64,000 nucleotides of DNA from JABDBE01 sp963832245 (GTDB lineage Bacteria; Acidobacteriota; Terriglobia; Terriglobales; Acidobacteriaceae), in NCBI GenBank assembly GCA_963832245.1, contig CAWHTG010000002.1, forward strand, positions 434,001 to 498,000, written 5' to 3'. Below the pieces are notes generated by a model. The model searched no databases. It was not told the origin of the DNA and saw only the letters and a program-made list of their open reading frames with translations. The position numbers were made by a program, and so were the translations under genes. Shown here in pieces: positions 18,075 through 25,048 of this stretch; the first letter of the stretch is position 1; each line of letters starts with the position of its first letter.

Positions 18075-18819
18075 TAATTTCTCCTTGTTCAAGTTTCGTT
18101 TTTGGGAAAACGTCGGCTCTGTACTTCTCTAACACGGATTCCGCCAACTCTTGGGCGGGCCACTCTAAGAGCGGGCACTTCATGACCGAGGCGTGGGCGA
18201 CAATGCGCTTTAACAAATCTTCCAACTGCGGGAGAAAATATTGATTGCGGGCAGATTCCGGTCCTTGCTCGACCGACTCAACCTTTTTTGCAACCATCAA
18301 GTACCAAAAATCCGAACCGACTTCGATTCGTTTCATGAATGCGACCGTCGCCGGCCCTGTCATGCCCGTGTCTTTGCAATGCTGAAATACAAACTGCTTG
18401 ATGGTTTCGGTGTTCTCGATTGGAATCTCGGGATCGTGCGTGTCAATGAGACCGATGCCTGGCGGCAGCGTTGACTCTTTCCAGGCGTCCCAAAGTTCGA
18501 AAGCAGCATCATCCCAACCGCGACTCGCACAAAAGTCAAAGATCGCTCGGAACGGCACACTTTTGAGTTTAGGTACGCCCGCGCTCTTGAGTAGTTCCTG
18601 TGCCAGCGGGTTCCCTGGAATCGTGGACGGAGCATCGGCCGGAGTAGCCAGAGGGTACAACTCGGGCGGATCAATCTCTATCAGGACCGCCGTCGCCTCC
18701 GCGCTCCGGGGATCGTGGATTCGCTGGGCAATTTTCAAAAGCTGGTCCGTGGCGCTTGCCCGTGTCTCTTCCGAGTCGGAGTGACACGCGGCCTTCAGCT
18801 TCTCAATGTCTGGGTTCAC
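18055..18819 (-). CDS. Hypothetical protein, 254 aa
   Basis: The GTG start overlaps the stop of the preceding gene (GTGA), and AAGGAA lies just upstream. The protein is acidic and helical, with a central Trp-rich segment and no visible signal peptide, membrane helix or nucleotide-binding motif. Its position near the start of the leftward operon would suit a structural or packaging gene, but I could not match it to terminase, portal or capsid signatures. Confidence 0.55.
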   Translation of the reverse strand: MNPDIEKLKAACHSDSEETRASATDQLLKIAQRIHDPRSAEATAVLIEIDPPELYPLATPADAPSTIPGNPLAQELLKSAGVPKLKSVPFRAIFDFCASRGWDDAAFELWDAWKESTLPPGIGLIDTHDPEIPIENTETIKQFVFQHCKDTGMTGPATVAFMKRIEVGSDFWYLMVAKKVESVEQGPESARNQYFLPQLEDLLKRIVAHASVMKCPLLEWPAQELAESVLEKYRADVFPKTKLEQGEINEYRTN

Positions 18820-19046
18820 TTAGTTTCCTTCCGAATTTTCTTCTTCCTGGTCGCCAGAGCCGTCTCGTATCTGCGAGCCGCCAAGTCGAGAATCCGCGAG
18901 GGTGTCTTGGGATTCGACAGCAGCCTGAAAAGTAGGCTCAGCGAGGGGTTGGAAATCGCTTCTAGACTGGCTAGGCGAACCTTGTCGGGCAACTTGAAAT
19001 TCTCCGCGATCCGCGCTCGAACCGTATCATCTGAGGGAAAATACAT
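18816..19046 (-). CDS. Small hypothetical protein, 76 aa, operon head
   Basis: A basic 76-aa protein with a Lys/Arg-rich C-terminus. The ATG is preceded by AAAGGAG. It is the first gene after the 22-bp tandem repeats at 19068-19155, which therefore occupy its promoter region. A nucleic-acid-binding role is possible from charge alone. Confidence 0.55.
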   Translation of the reverse strand: MYFPSDDTVRARIAENFKLPDKVRLASLEAISNPSLSLLFRLLSNPKTPSRILDLAARRYETALATRKKKIRKETK

Positions 19047-19067
19047 CGGATAGACTCCTTTCGCACG

Positions 19068-19155
19068 ATTGCACCAGAACTAGACCAACATTGCACCGGA
19101 ATCGGACCAAAAACCTGACGAAACCGGACCACGATTGCACCAGGATTTACTCTCG
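19068..19155. repeat. Tandem 22-bp repeats, about 3.5 units
   Basis: Units begin at 19068, 19090, 19112 and 19134, exactly 22 bases apart. Units one, two and four start with ATTGCACC(A/G)G; units one to three share a GACCA near their end. The third unit is degenerate in its first half. The repeats sit directly upstream of the leftward operon, so operator or iteron function is possible. The GCACC and GGACC words also recall the multiply repeated ends of IS21-type elements, so a transposon relic is an alternative. Confidence 0.7.
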
Positions 19156-19683
19156 GACGTTGCAGGAAATCGAGTGTAAGAGTAAGAAAATGCTATGTTT
19201 GCTTGGCACTAGCCGGTGAGCGAGCGACCCTCGGAGGTTGGGCCGGGGGAGGCAATCCAAAAAGCGTAAAGTAGTCCGCCCCGAGAGTCACGGGCAAGTA
19301 AAAGTAAACACACGACTTATCTAAGCTCTGGGAGTACGTGAGCACGCGAATTCTGTACCCTGTTTCCGGCTCGGGAGAACCGCAAGGCCATTGAAATCGT
19401 TGCAGATTTCGTTGCTGGGAGCGATCAGATAGATTATCCGATGGTCCGCTGTAAACCATTGAAAAACAGCCAACTTATAAGCCACTTTCAACGAGTCTTC
19501 AACGAGTATTTCATGCCCGGACGCTCGATTTTGTCGCATTTCGAGACGAAATCTGAAATTTTCGAGCGAGATCGCGCGTATGTGCCAAGCGAATTATCGC
19601 GCCAGACCTAATGCCAATTTGACAACGCGATATCGCTTCCCAAGTTAATCCCGGTCTTCCCCTGGGTCGCTGATCGGGCAAAC
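19156..19683. other. Gap with a possible frameshifted small gene
   Basis: No convincing intact gene is seen. Two overlapping leftward frames (19321-19539 and 19193-19459) could be halves of one frameshifted product: the first reads well in its N-terminal half and the second in its C-terminal half. Neither has a clear ribosome binding site, so this is weak. Confidence 0.25.
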
Positions 19684-20571
19684 CTACAGCCGAAGATTGG
19701 TCTGGACGTTAAATCGGTCGATGAATGGTTGAATCATCTTGTCGCCAAGATACTTCGACGGAGGCCAAGCGATTCCGGCAGCCGCGTTCGGCCAGAGTTG
19801 AACGGTAGCCTGATCCCAGTAAGAGTGGGGAGTCATTCTCGGCAGCGGCTTATACCGCTCCATTAGCTGTTTCCATCGCGGTGCGAGCAATTGAAGCACG
19901 AGCTTACCGACGACATACGTGAAAGTATAGAACTGCATCCCGTAAAGCGGCCCAGGCTCATTAACGATGAGAAACCCATTCTCGACGCGCCCGCTGTATG
20001 CGGCGGCTCCTTGAAATGCACCAATCCAGATTTGAACGGCCGGAGGAATAACAAGCCCTGCCTTAAATCTCTCTCTTGCAGCTCTCGTAAAGAATGGTTC
20101 TTCCGGTTCGGTGCCGTGATCCACAACAACCGCTTTCAGGAAAGTAAAAGCGGAGAGAAGATCGATGCCCGCAGGTAGCAGGCAGGTCGGCGTACCGTCG
20201 ATTATCATTCTCTCGAAAGTTTGTTTCGTTTGGTTAGTGAGATCGCTCATCCACGTGTGATTGCACTCTTCACAGACAACCGGCATCTTTTCATTCACCG
20301 TCCAAGAGTCGTATTCTCGGTGGGGCACTCCTTTCTGCAATTGTTGTCTGATGCGATATCGCTTTGATGGAAGTGCTCGATTTAGCCAGTTATCCCAAAT
20401 GTGCTCTTTAGAAAGCACGGTTGCTTCGGTAGGGCAAAATGCGCACCTTGCCACGCAACAAAAGGCTACCAACCTTCCCGTATCAAGTAAATAATTTCCA
20501 GGCGGCGAGTTCGGCCCGAAAACGGGAAACTCGGCGGGTGTCGTAAGAAGCAGCCGGAGTGCGGAGGACAA
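19684..20571 (-). CDS. HNH-family endonuclease-like protein
   Basis: This frame, up to 295 aa, holds CAFCP near residue 42, then LSKEHIWDNWL, and later VVCEECNHTWMSDL. The CxxC, the SKEH element and the second CxxCN with WM are the layout of a zinc-bearing HNH family. The C-terminal half is a larger domain of unknown role. The listed start is a TTG with no ribosome binding site; an in-frame GTG nearer the first cysteine is possible. Site G lies six bases upstream of the listed start. It may be a restriction-type or homing endonuclease. Confidence 0.65.
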   Translation of the reverse strand: MSSALRLLLTTPAEFPVFGPNSPPGNYLLDTGRLVAFCCVARCAFCPTEATVLSKEHIWDNWLNRALPSKRYRIRQQLQKGVPHREYDSWTVNEKMPVVCEECNHTWMSDLTNQTKQTFERMIIDGTPTCLLPAGIDLLSAFTFLKAVVVDHGTEPEEPFFTRAARERFKAGLVIPPAVQIWIGAFQGAAAYSGRVENGFLIVNEPGPLYGMQFYTFTYVVGKLVLQLLAPRWKQLMERYKPLPRMTPHSYWDQATVQLWPNAAAGIAWPPSKYLGDKMIQPFIDRFNVQTNLRL

Positions 20572-20576
20572 TCCTA

Positions 20577-20591
20577 GTTCGTTTTCCGTAC
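20577..20591 (+). promoter_or_regulatory. Dispersed 15-bp operator-like site G
   Basis: Exact consensus GTTCGTTTTCCGTAC, immediately upstream of the HNH gene at 19684-20571 and between divergent genes. Confidence 0.8.
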
Positions 20592-20772
20592 AAGCGGTGT
20601 CTCGAAACCAAATTCGATTTATTTTTCCAGTTATTGGCGCACTCGCTACTTTTCGGCGTCCGGCTTCTGGAGTAGCTTAGTTCCCATCTGTTGATTTCGA
20701 TAGTCTCAACCTGAGGCTCTGGTCGCGATGTTGCGATCCGGGCCTTTGGTTTTTGAAAGGAGCTTGCCAATC

Positions 20773-21105
20773 ATGGATGTAAGCGTAATTGCACGGTTTC
20801 CCGAGGCGGTCTACAAGAAAAGAGGACTGGGAAGTATCCACGCGCTAGGGGAGGGTAAAACGACTGCCGTAGCAACTGTCCAAGCAATTCGGGACGTTTT
20901 CAAGCATTCGCAGATGCGACATATGCACCCAAATTACATCTACTCCGAACTGGCGGTTGGTGGGATGCCTCATTTCCCCGAATGGATCATGCAAAACGTG
21001 GTCACTATGGCAGCTCCGCCAGATTATCCAGAGCCTAAGACGGGCATCGAGCAGTTCAACGAAGCAATCGCGAACAGCGGTCGATATGTTCTAAAAAGCA
21101 GATAG
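20773..21105 (+). CDS. Hypothetical protein, 110 aa
   Basis: The ATG at 20773 follows AAAGGAG by ten bases. The protein is soluble with no recognised motif; it contains a His-rich stretch (MRHMHPNYIY). It is a monocistronic rightward gene within a leftward region and has its own strong terminator at 21125-21165. This organisation suggests an independently expressed accessory gene, but the function is unknown. Confidence 0.6.
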   Translation: MDVSVIARFPEAVYKKRGLGSIHALGEGKTTAVATVQAIRDVFKHSQMRHMHPNYIYSELAVGGMPHFPEWIMQNVVTMAAPPDYPEPKTGIEQFNEAIANSGRYVLKSR

Positions 21106-21124
21106 ACTGAGGCCGAACCTATTC

Positions 21125-21165
21125 AGGCTCGGGCCGCTGTTAGGCTTGAGCCTTTTCTTTTTTTC
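21125..21165 (+). terminator. Rho-independent terminator
   Basis: An eleven-base-pair stem (arms 21125-21135 and 21143-21153, with two G-T pairs), seven-base loop, then TTTTCTTTTTTT. It lies 20 bases after the stop of the 110-aa gene. Confidence 0.85.
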
Positions 21166-21189
21166 AATATCTGAGTTTTCACTGCGAAA

Positions 21190-21204
21190 GTTCGTTTTCC
21201 GTAC
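21190..21204 (+). promoter_or_regulatory. Dispersed 15-bp operator-like site H
   Basis: Exact consensus GTTCGTTTTCCGTAC between the terminator at 21165 and the stop codon of the leftward Ntn-hydrolase gene. Confidence 0.8.
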
Positions 21205-21255
21205 TGACTGGGGATTACCGCGCTTGTTATGACATTTGAGAAACCGACCGCATGA

Positions 21256-22206
21256 TTACTTTTTGTGATCTGGCTCTTTCTTTGGCTTCGTCAGACCCAA
21301 CGCGTCCCTTTCTTTCGCGCCGCCTAGAATGTCTCCCAAACTTGTGAACGTTTTGGCATTTCGTTCCGTTTCTCGAAGGTACGCGAGGGCATCAAGCATT
21401 TGTATTCCTTCTTCCTTAAATTTTTCTTTGCCCAGATCAAGGTCAGCCATTTGAATGATGATGTCGCCAGCGGCCTGATCCGCCAATTGCACTAATTTGG
21501 TTATCTTTTCTATGTTGCTGCTGGCAGCTAAACCGCTGGTGCCGTTGTTACTCAAGACGGCAATGTGGCTTTCCCCGCCGCACCCGTTAACGTGCTCTTT
21601 CGCCTGATACAAAATGTATGCAGCCAAGATCGCACACTGGTAGACGTTTAAGAATCCGCTGTACATGCGCGAGGCGAGAAAATCTGCCATGTAGTACCCC
21701 GCACCACCAGTCGAATAAGTATCCCGTTCGTTGACGATGGGGCCAAAAGCGCTAAAGAGTCTGCTATTCCCGTGCATCTTGACGCCGTAAATCAGCTCGG
21801 CTTCCGGGCAATATCCCGGCTGGTATATCTGTCCGAATTCTTGATACGTTTGTTTAATGCTGTTCTCAATCGCCATGCACGCATCATCAAGACTTGTCGT
21901 TTGTTGAACCGCATCCCATGCTTGATCGACAATCTTGTCAATGAATGGGCCATTGTTCGCGGCCCCACAGAAAGCTACGGCAAGATCGTTTACGCCAGCA
22001 AGCAAAATATGTTCGCGAATTCCAGATGGCTCAAACCTTACCTTGGGGACGTTTCGTTTTGAGAGGTTGCTAATTGTCTCTTGGGTATCCGCGCATACTA
22101 CGATGCCTTCTGAAGACTTAAACCCAGCAATAATTGTCACGGCTTTTCTTTCTGGAAGCCGCTTAGGTCGCGGAACGATGTACGGCGGCTTCGGATGGTT
22201 AAACAT
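21256..22206 (-). CDS. Proteasome-like Ntn-hydrolase
   Basis: This 316-aa protein has a 23-residue N-terminal extension and then TIIAGFKSSEGIVVCADTQE, which resembles the start of mature 20S proteasome beta, HslV and Anbu subunits. If Thr24 is the nucleophile after propeptide removal, Asp40 falls at mature position 17, as in proteasomes, and Lys55 at mature position 32, one short of the usual Lys33. The Ser-Gly-Gly turn appears later as STGGAGYY. The charged C-terminal tail is longer than in HslV. It overlaps the HNH-AP2 gene by eight bases. A maturation protease or host-directed protease are both possible. Confidence 0.65.
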   Translation of the reverse strand: MFNHPKPPYIVPRPKRLPERKAVTIIAGFKSSEGIVVCADTQETISNLSKRNVPKVRFEPSGIREHILLAGVNDLAVAFCGAANNGPFIDKIVDQAWDAVQQTTSLDDACMAIENSIKQTYQEFGQIYQPGYCPEAELIYGVKMHGNSRLFSAFGPIVNERDTYSTGGAGYYMADFLASRMYSGFLNVYQCAILAAYILYQAKEHVNGCGGESHIAVLSNNGTSGLAASSNIEKITKLVQLADQAAGDIIIQMADLDLGKEKFKEEGIQMLDALAYLRETERNAKTFTSLGDILGGAKERDALGLTKPKKEPDHKK

Positions 22207-23014
22207 AAGCCGTCCGAGTTACTTTTGTATAGTTCGCCCGGTTGTGAGCCTCAAGTGAGAATTGACCCGCGTAGTTCATATTTGTCCGTTTTTCGTATTG
22301 AGGTTCGTTTTCCGTACTAGCAGCAATCACGCTTGGAAAATTCACACAAGCGAATTCATGGCCAAAATATTCCAATGCGGCCTCGTCATAGCGTCGGGCT
22401 GCCTGGACTTCGTTCGTGAAGCGCCCGACAACTGTGTTACCTCTGCCTGGAATGGCGATGGTTGTGACCCATCGTTTATCGGTCTTTCGCCAGCTCACGC
22501 CTTTGAATCGACTGGAGCACTTCCGCTTGATCTTTCTGCGGTTCCACGCCTGTTGCTGGCCGGTTGCCCAGCGGCAGTTTCGGGGCGAATAGGGTCCGTC
22601 ATTGTCGCGACGATCCAGCGTGTATTCGGGCGACGGTCTCGGGCCGAGCGCGGCAAAGAATTGCTCAAATGACTTGAATAGGAACAAAATTCCCCGACCG
22701 CCATAATCTTTGAAACGCCGGTTCTTAGGATTTGTGCAGCGTCGCTTCGCTAGAAAATAAATGTTCCACTCTGGCGTTCGCGATCTCCCGTGGGTCGTGT
22801 TGTGTATTCTGGCAACCGACCGCATGATCTGCGAATGCAGGCAACCGCAGCTCTTGGATTGACCGCCAGTGACGGAAGTCGATTTGATGACTTTCTGATT
22901 CCCACAAGAACATTGCCAGAGCCACAGCGAAGTGTTTTGTCGGTTTCGGCCGACTCGCTTAACTGCGGTGAGGCGACCAAACGTCTGCCCTCGTAAATCT
23001 CTGAATCGTGGCAC
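22199..23014 (-). CDS. HNH endonuclease with AP2 DNA-binding domain
   Basis: From a GTG at 23014 the product is 271 aa. It begins with LRGQTFGRLTAV and a zinc cluster (QCSCGN, SCGC), followed by an HNH nuclease core with LDRRDNDGPYSPRNCRWAT intact, then an AP2 domain (SRFKGVSWRKTDKRW and RYDEAALEYFG). This combination is typical of phage homing endonucleases. The frame is open to an ATG at 23152, but that would read through sites J and K, so the shorter form is preferred. Site I and a weak partner lie inside its C-terminal codons. Its stop overlaps the Ntn-hydrolase start. Confidence 0.85.
   Translation of the reverse strand: MPRFRDLRGQTFGRLTAVKRVGRNRQNTSLWLWQCSCGNQKVIKSTSVTGGQSKSCGCLHSQIMRSVARIHNTTHGRSRTPEWNIYFLAKRRCTNPKNRRFKDYGGRGILFLFKSFEQFFAALGPRPSPEYTLDRRDNDGPYSPRNCRWATGQQQAWNRRKIKRKCSSRFKGVSWRKTDKRWVTTIAIPGRGNTVVGRFTNEVQAARRYDEAALEYFGHEFACVNFPSVIAASTENEPQYEKRTNMNYAGQFSLEAHNRANYTKVTRTAYV
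22284..22298 (+). promoter_or_regulatory. Weak operator-like site paired with site I
   Basis: GTCCGTTTTTCGTAT, three mismatches to consensus, begins 19 bases before site I. It lies inside the coding end of the HNH-AP2 gene. Confidence 0.45.
22303..22317 (+). promoter_or_regulatory. Dispersed 15-bp operator-like site I
   Basis: Exact consensus GTTCGTTTTCCGTAC inside the C-terminal codons of the HNH-AP2 gene. Confidence 0.8.
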
Positions 23015-23088
23015 AGCGAGGATTCTTTCTGGCCCGCGTGAAAGCGGATGATCCACTCTCAGAACGCGAGCCGAATGGGTTACGGGAG

Positions 23089-23103
23089 ATTCGTTTTCCG
23101 AAC
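23089..23103 (+). promoter_or_regulatory. Dispersed 15-bp operator-like site J
   Basis: ATTCGTTTTCCGAAC, two mismatches to consensus. It begins exactly 20 bases before site K. Confidence 0.75.
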
Positions 23104-23108
23104 TGAAC

Positions 23109-23123
23109 ATTCGTTTTCCGTAC
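23109..23123 (+). promoter_or_regulatory. Dispersed 15-bp operator-like site K, with reverse half-site
   Basis: ATTCGTTTTCCGTAC, one mismatch. Paired with site J at 20-base spacing; a reverse partial site (GGAAAACGAAG, 23138-23148) follows. The cluster lies upstream of the HNH-AP2 gene. Confidence 0.8.
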
Positions 23124-23208
23124 AAACTGTGGTTCGTGGAAAACGAAGTCAACGTCGAAGTGAATTGAAAACGCGAGAGATTTCCCGAATAAGCAGAGTT
23201 TTGCGATT

Positions 23209-23643
23209 CTAGGCTGTAGGAAGCCCGTTTTCTGCGGCTGGACGCTGAAATAATCGAGCTTTCGCTAGTCGAGCAGACAATATAGCGGCTTTCTCAGGTG
23301 CCAGAGGTCTTCGAACACGCGCTCCGATCTCTTTTATGGCTAGTCTCGACTGTACCGCGTTCGCCGGGTCAAATAGGAAAGTCCCTTCGGAATCTCCGTC
23401 CTGCGCTTGAGTGAACCCAGCGGCCAGCAGGCGCTTTTGTGCGTTGTGGTACTTCCCGACCGAGGCGGGATAGGGCGAGGGTTGAACGTAGCAGAGTCCG
23501 AAGTGACCGTCGCCGTTCTCGTAGGTGTGTCGGCGGTCTTCTACCCGCTGCGTTTTTCGCGGCTTGCCCGGAATGATGGTCTCGCCACATGAATCCTTGC
23601 GGGTCTTCACGCCGTATTGTTTTGCAAATTGCTCTAAATTCAT
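23209..23643 (-). CDS. Hypothetical protein, 144 aa
   Basis: The ATG overlaps the stop of the upstream gene (ATGA). The protein starts MNLEQFAKQYGVKTRKDSCG, is basic overall and lacks membrane segments. Its Arg/Lys-rich body suggests nucleic acid contact, but no family can be named. It is the last gene of a leftward pair before the HNH-AP2 gene. Confidence 0.55.
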   Translation of the reverse strand: MNLEQFAKQYGVKTRKDSCGETIIPGKPRKTQRVEDRRHTYENGDGHFGLCYVQPSPYPASVGKYHNAQKRLLAAGFTQAQDGDSEGTFLFDPANAVQSRLAIKEIGARVRRPLAPEKAAILSARLAKARLFQRPAAENGLPTA

Positions 23644-23885
23644 TGCGTCTCGCTTTCAGGTTGTGGCGCGGACAGAATTCGGGTGATTCTGGGCATCTGC
23701 TTTGCCCGTCTCGGTACAGACTCGGCCAAGAACGAAACAATCGAATCGGCAGGAACTTCGGCGGAAAATAGGCGGGCGTCGGCCCGAAAACGGCGGCTCG
23801 TCGGTCCTTCAGCGAGGACGACGTAGAAGCCGCCGAAACGGTTCTCTACCCTCTTGATGATTCTGCCGATGAGCACTGATGACAT
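23640..23885 (-). CDS. Hypothetical protein, 81 aa
   Basis: The ATG at 23885 (MSSVLIGRI) is preferred over one at 23981, because the longer form would have to read through the intrinsic terminator at 23901-23948. No clear ribosome binding site is present. The product is basic and has a beta-rich start. It is translationally coupled to the 144-aa gene. Function unknown. Confidence 0.5.
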   Translation of the reverse strand: MSSVLIGRIIKRVENRFGGFYVVLAEGPTSRRFRADARLFSAEVPADSIVSFLAESVPRRAKQMPRITRILSAPQPESETQ

Positions 23886-23900
23886 AAGAGTTTTGTAGAT

Positions 23901-23948
23901 AAAAATAAAAACGCCCGCACAAGGAGACTTGGTCTCTCTGCACGGGCG
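23901..23948 (-). terminator. Leftward intrinsic terminator or attenuator
   Basis: Arms 23912-23928 and 23932-23948 pair over about 13 of 17 positions; on the minus strand they are followed by TTTTTATTTTT. It would stop leftward transcripts just before the 81-aa gene, and might be a read-through control point. Confidence 0.7.
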
Positions 23949-24091
23949 CTTTGTGTTTTTCGCGTTCCCTACACGAGCCACTGGCTAGATGGCACGGAAA
24001 ATCGGTAAATCAGAAAATTTGTCGGTAGGGACGATGCCGCGAAAACACAAAACGCCGAGCAGGGCCGCTGCGTCGGACTACACGAACCGAA

Positions 24092-24106
24092 GTTCGGAAA
24101 ATGAAC
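24092..24106 (-). promoter_or_regulatory. Dispersed 15-bp operator-like site M
   Basis: Minus strand GTTCATTTTCCGAAC, two mismatches to consensus, 46 bases upstream of the rightward 70-aa gene. Confidence 0.65.
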
Positions 24107-24151
24107 TACGAGGTTGTACGATGAGAAGCGTAACTATTAAAAGGAGAAATC

Positions 24152-24364
24152 GTGTCAAAAGAAACTGCTGCGGCTGTTCTTGTGCAGACGATATTTCAGT
24201 CGAACGATTCACTTCGCCGAGAAATCAACGACAATGATAAGAAAGTTTCCGACACCCCTGGAACGGCCGCTGAGTTCCTAGAACCATTCTATCGGGCAAT
24301 GCTGAGCATGATTATGAGGGTTGAGGACCCGCCGTTATCTGCGAAACCCGACTGGCCGAAGTAA
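24152..24364 (+). CDS. Small hypothetical protein, 70 aa
   Basis: The GTG start follows a strong AAAAGGAG at five bases, so translation is well supported. The product is acidic and helical, with a Pro-rich tail. It is a lone rightward gene, with site M upstream and the pair N/O downstream, so it is bracketed by the element's own operator-like sites. That placement would suit a regulator or a switch gene, but no DNA-binding motif is visible. Confidence 0.6.
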   Translation: MSKETAAAVLVQTIFQSNDSLRREINDNDKKVSDTPGTAAEFLEPFYRAMLSMIMRVEDPPLSAKPDWPK

Positions 24365-24407
24365 TAATTTGGGCGTGGCGGACATAGCAATCAAAACTTG
24401 AGAGAAA

Positions 24408-24422
24408 CTACGGAAAACGAAC
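24408..24422 (-). promoter_or_regulatory. Dispersed 15-bp operator-like site N
   Basis: Minus strand GTTCGTTTTCCGTAG, one mismatch to consensus. It begins exactly 20 bases before site O. Confidence 0.75.
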
Positions 24423-24427
24423 AGGCA

Positions 24428-24442
24428 GTTCGGAAAACGGAG
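24428..24442 (-). promoter_or_regulatory. Dispersed 15-bp operator-like site O
   Basis: Plus strand GTTCGGAAAACGGAG; the half-site GTTCG and the spacer are intact. Paired with site N at 20-base spacing. Confidence 0.65.
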
Positions 24443-24543
24443 GGACTCGAAGAACGGGGTAGCTTTGAAATGCCCCTACTTATTAGTACAGGTAATTTCG
24501 GTATTTCTGTTAGTGTTCATCCCCGGCCCTCGGCCCAATCTTG

Positions 24544-25044
24544 TCACCGCGTAACTAGGAAGATTAGCAGGATGTACCCGAGGCAGAAGCACGCGAGAGA
24601 GCTGAAACCCAGAGTCTCGCTGAGAGAGTACGCCTTCCTCGTGTGAGGGTTGCCGTGTTTGTGCTCCTCATAGTTGTTGATGAGCCAGACAATGAACGAC
24701 ACTCCGTAGATCACGCACCATCCAAGCAGCAGGAGCGGCGACGCGTAGAACCAAGGGAGGCGGCCACCCTGGGCGTGGATGGTGGACGACCCGACGAGAA
24801 GGACGATGGACCCGGTCGCAAGGCCGATCACGAACTCCGCCGCCCTGATGTACTTCGCGAGGAATGGCTCGAAGGCGTTCTTCTCGTCCTTCGGGTCCAG
24901 GTTGTACGTCTCGAACTCCTTAGTGAAGTAGGAGGCGCACCAGATTCCAGCCAGAATCAGAGGACCGAGCACAAGGCCGGTGAAGCCAGGGAACGGATGC
25001 CACATGGAGGGAAGGATACTCCCTATATTTGGGGGCAACCGCAC
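24544..25044 (-). CDS. Integral membrane protein, up to 166 aa
   Basis: Hydrophobic segments occur at about residues 20-40, 72-90, 98-120 and 145-165. The stretch between the first two is charged (EFETYNLDPKDEKNAFEPF). The listed GTG start is five bases after the sigma-factor stop; an ATG at 25005 is an alternative. No family recognised. It follows the sigma-type gene in the leftward direction and could be an anti-sigma or superinfection-related membrane protein, which is speculation. Confidence 0.55.
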   Translation of the reverse strand: MRLPPNIGSILPSMWHPFPGFTGLVLGPLILAGIWCASYFTKEFETYNLDPKDEKNAFEPFLAKYIRAAEFVIGLATGSIVLLVGSSTIHAQGGRLPWFYASPLLLLGWCVIYGVSFIVWLINNYEEHKHGNPHTRKAYSLSETLGFSSLACFCLGYILLIFLVTR

Positions 25045-25048
25045 AAAA

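Noticed and set aside
19068..19155. CRISPR array
   Set aside because: The 22-bp repeats are directly tandem, without spacers, and no cas genes are present.
22199..23152. Longer HNH-AP2 reading frame starting at 23152
   Set aside because: Its first 46 codons run through sites J and K and lack family similarity; the GTG at 23014 is nearer the conserved LRGQTFGRL start.
24398..24646. 82-aa rightward frame after the N/O pair
   Set aside because: No ribosome binding site, it crosses the operator-like sites and overlaps the end of the leftward membrane protein gene.
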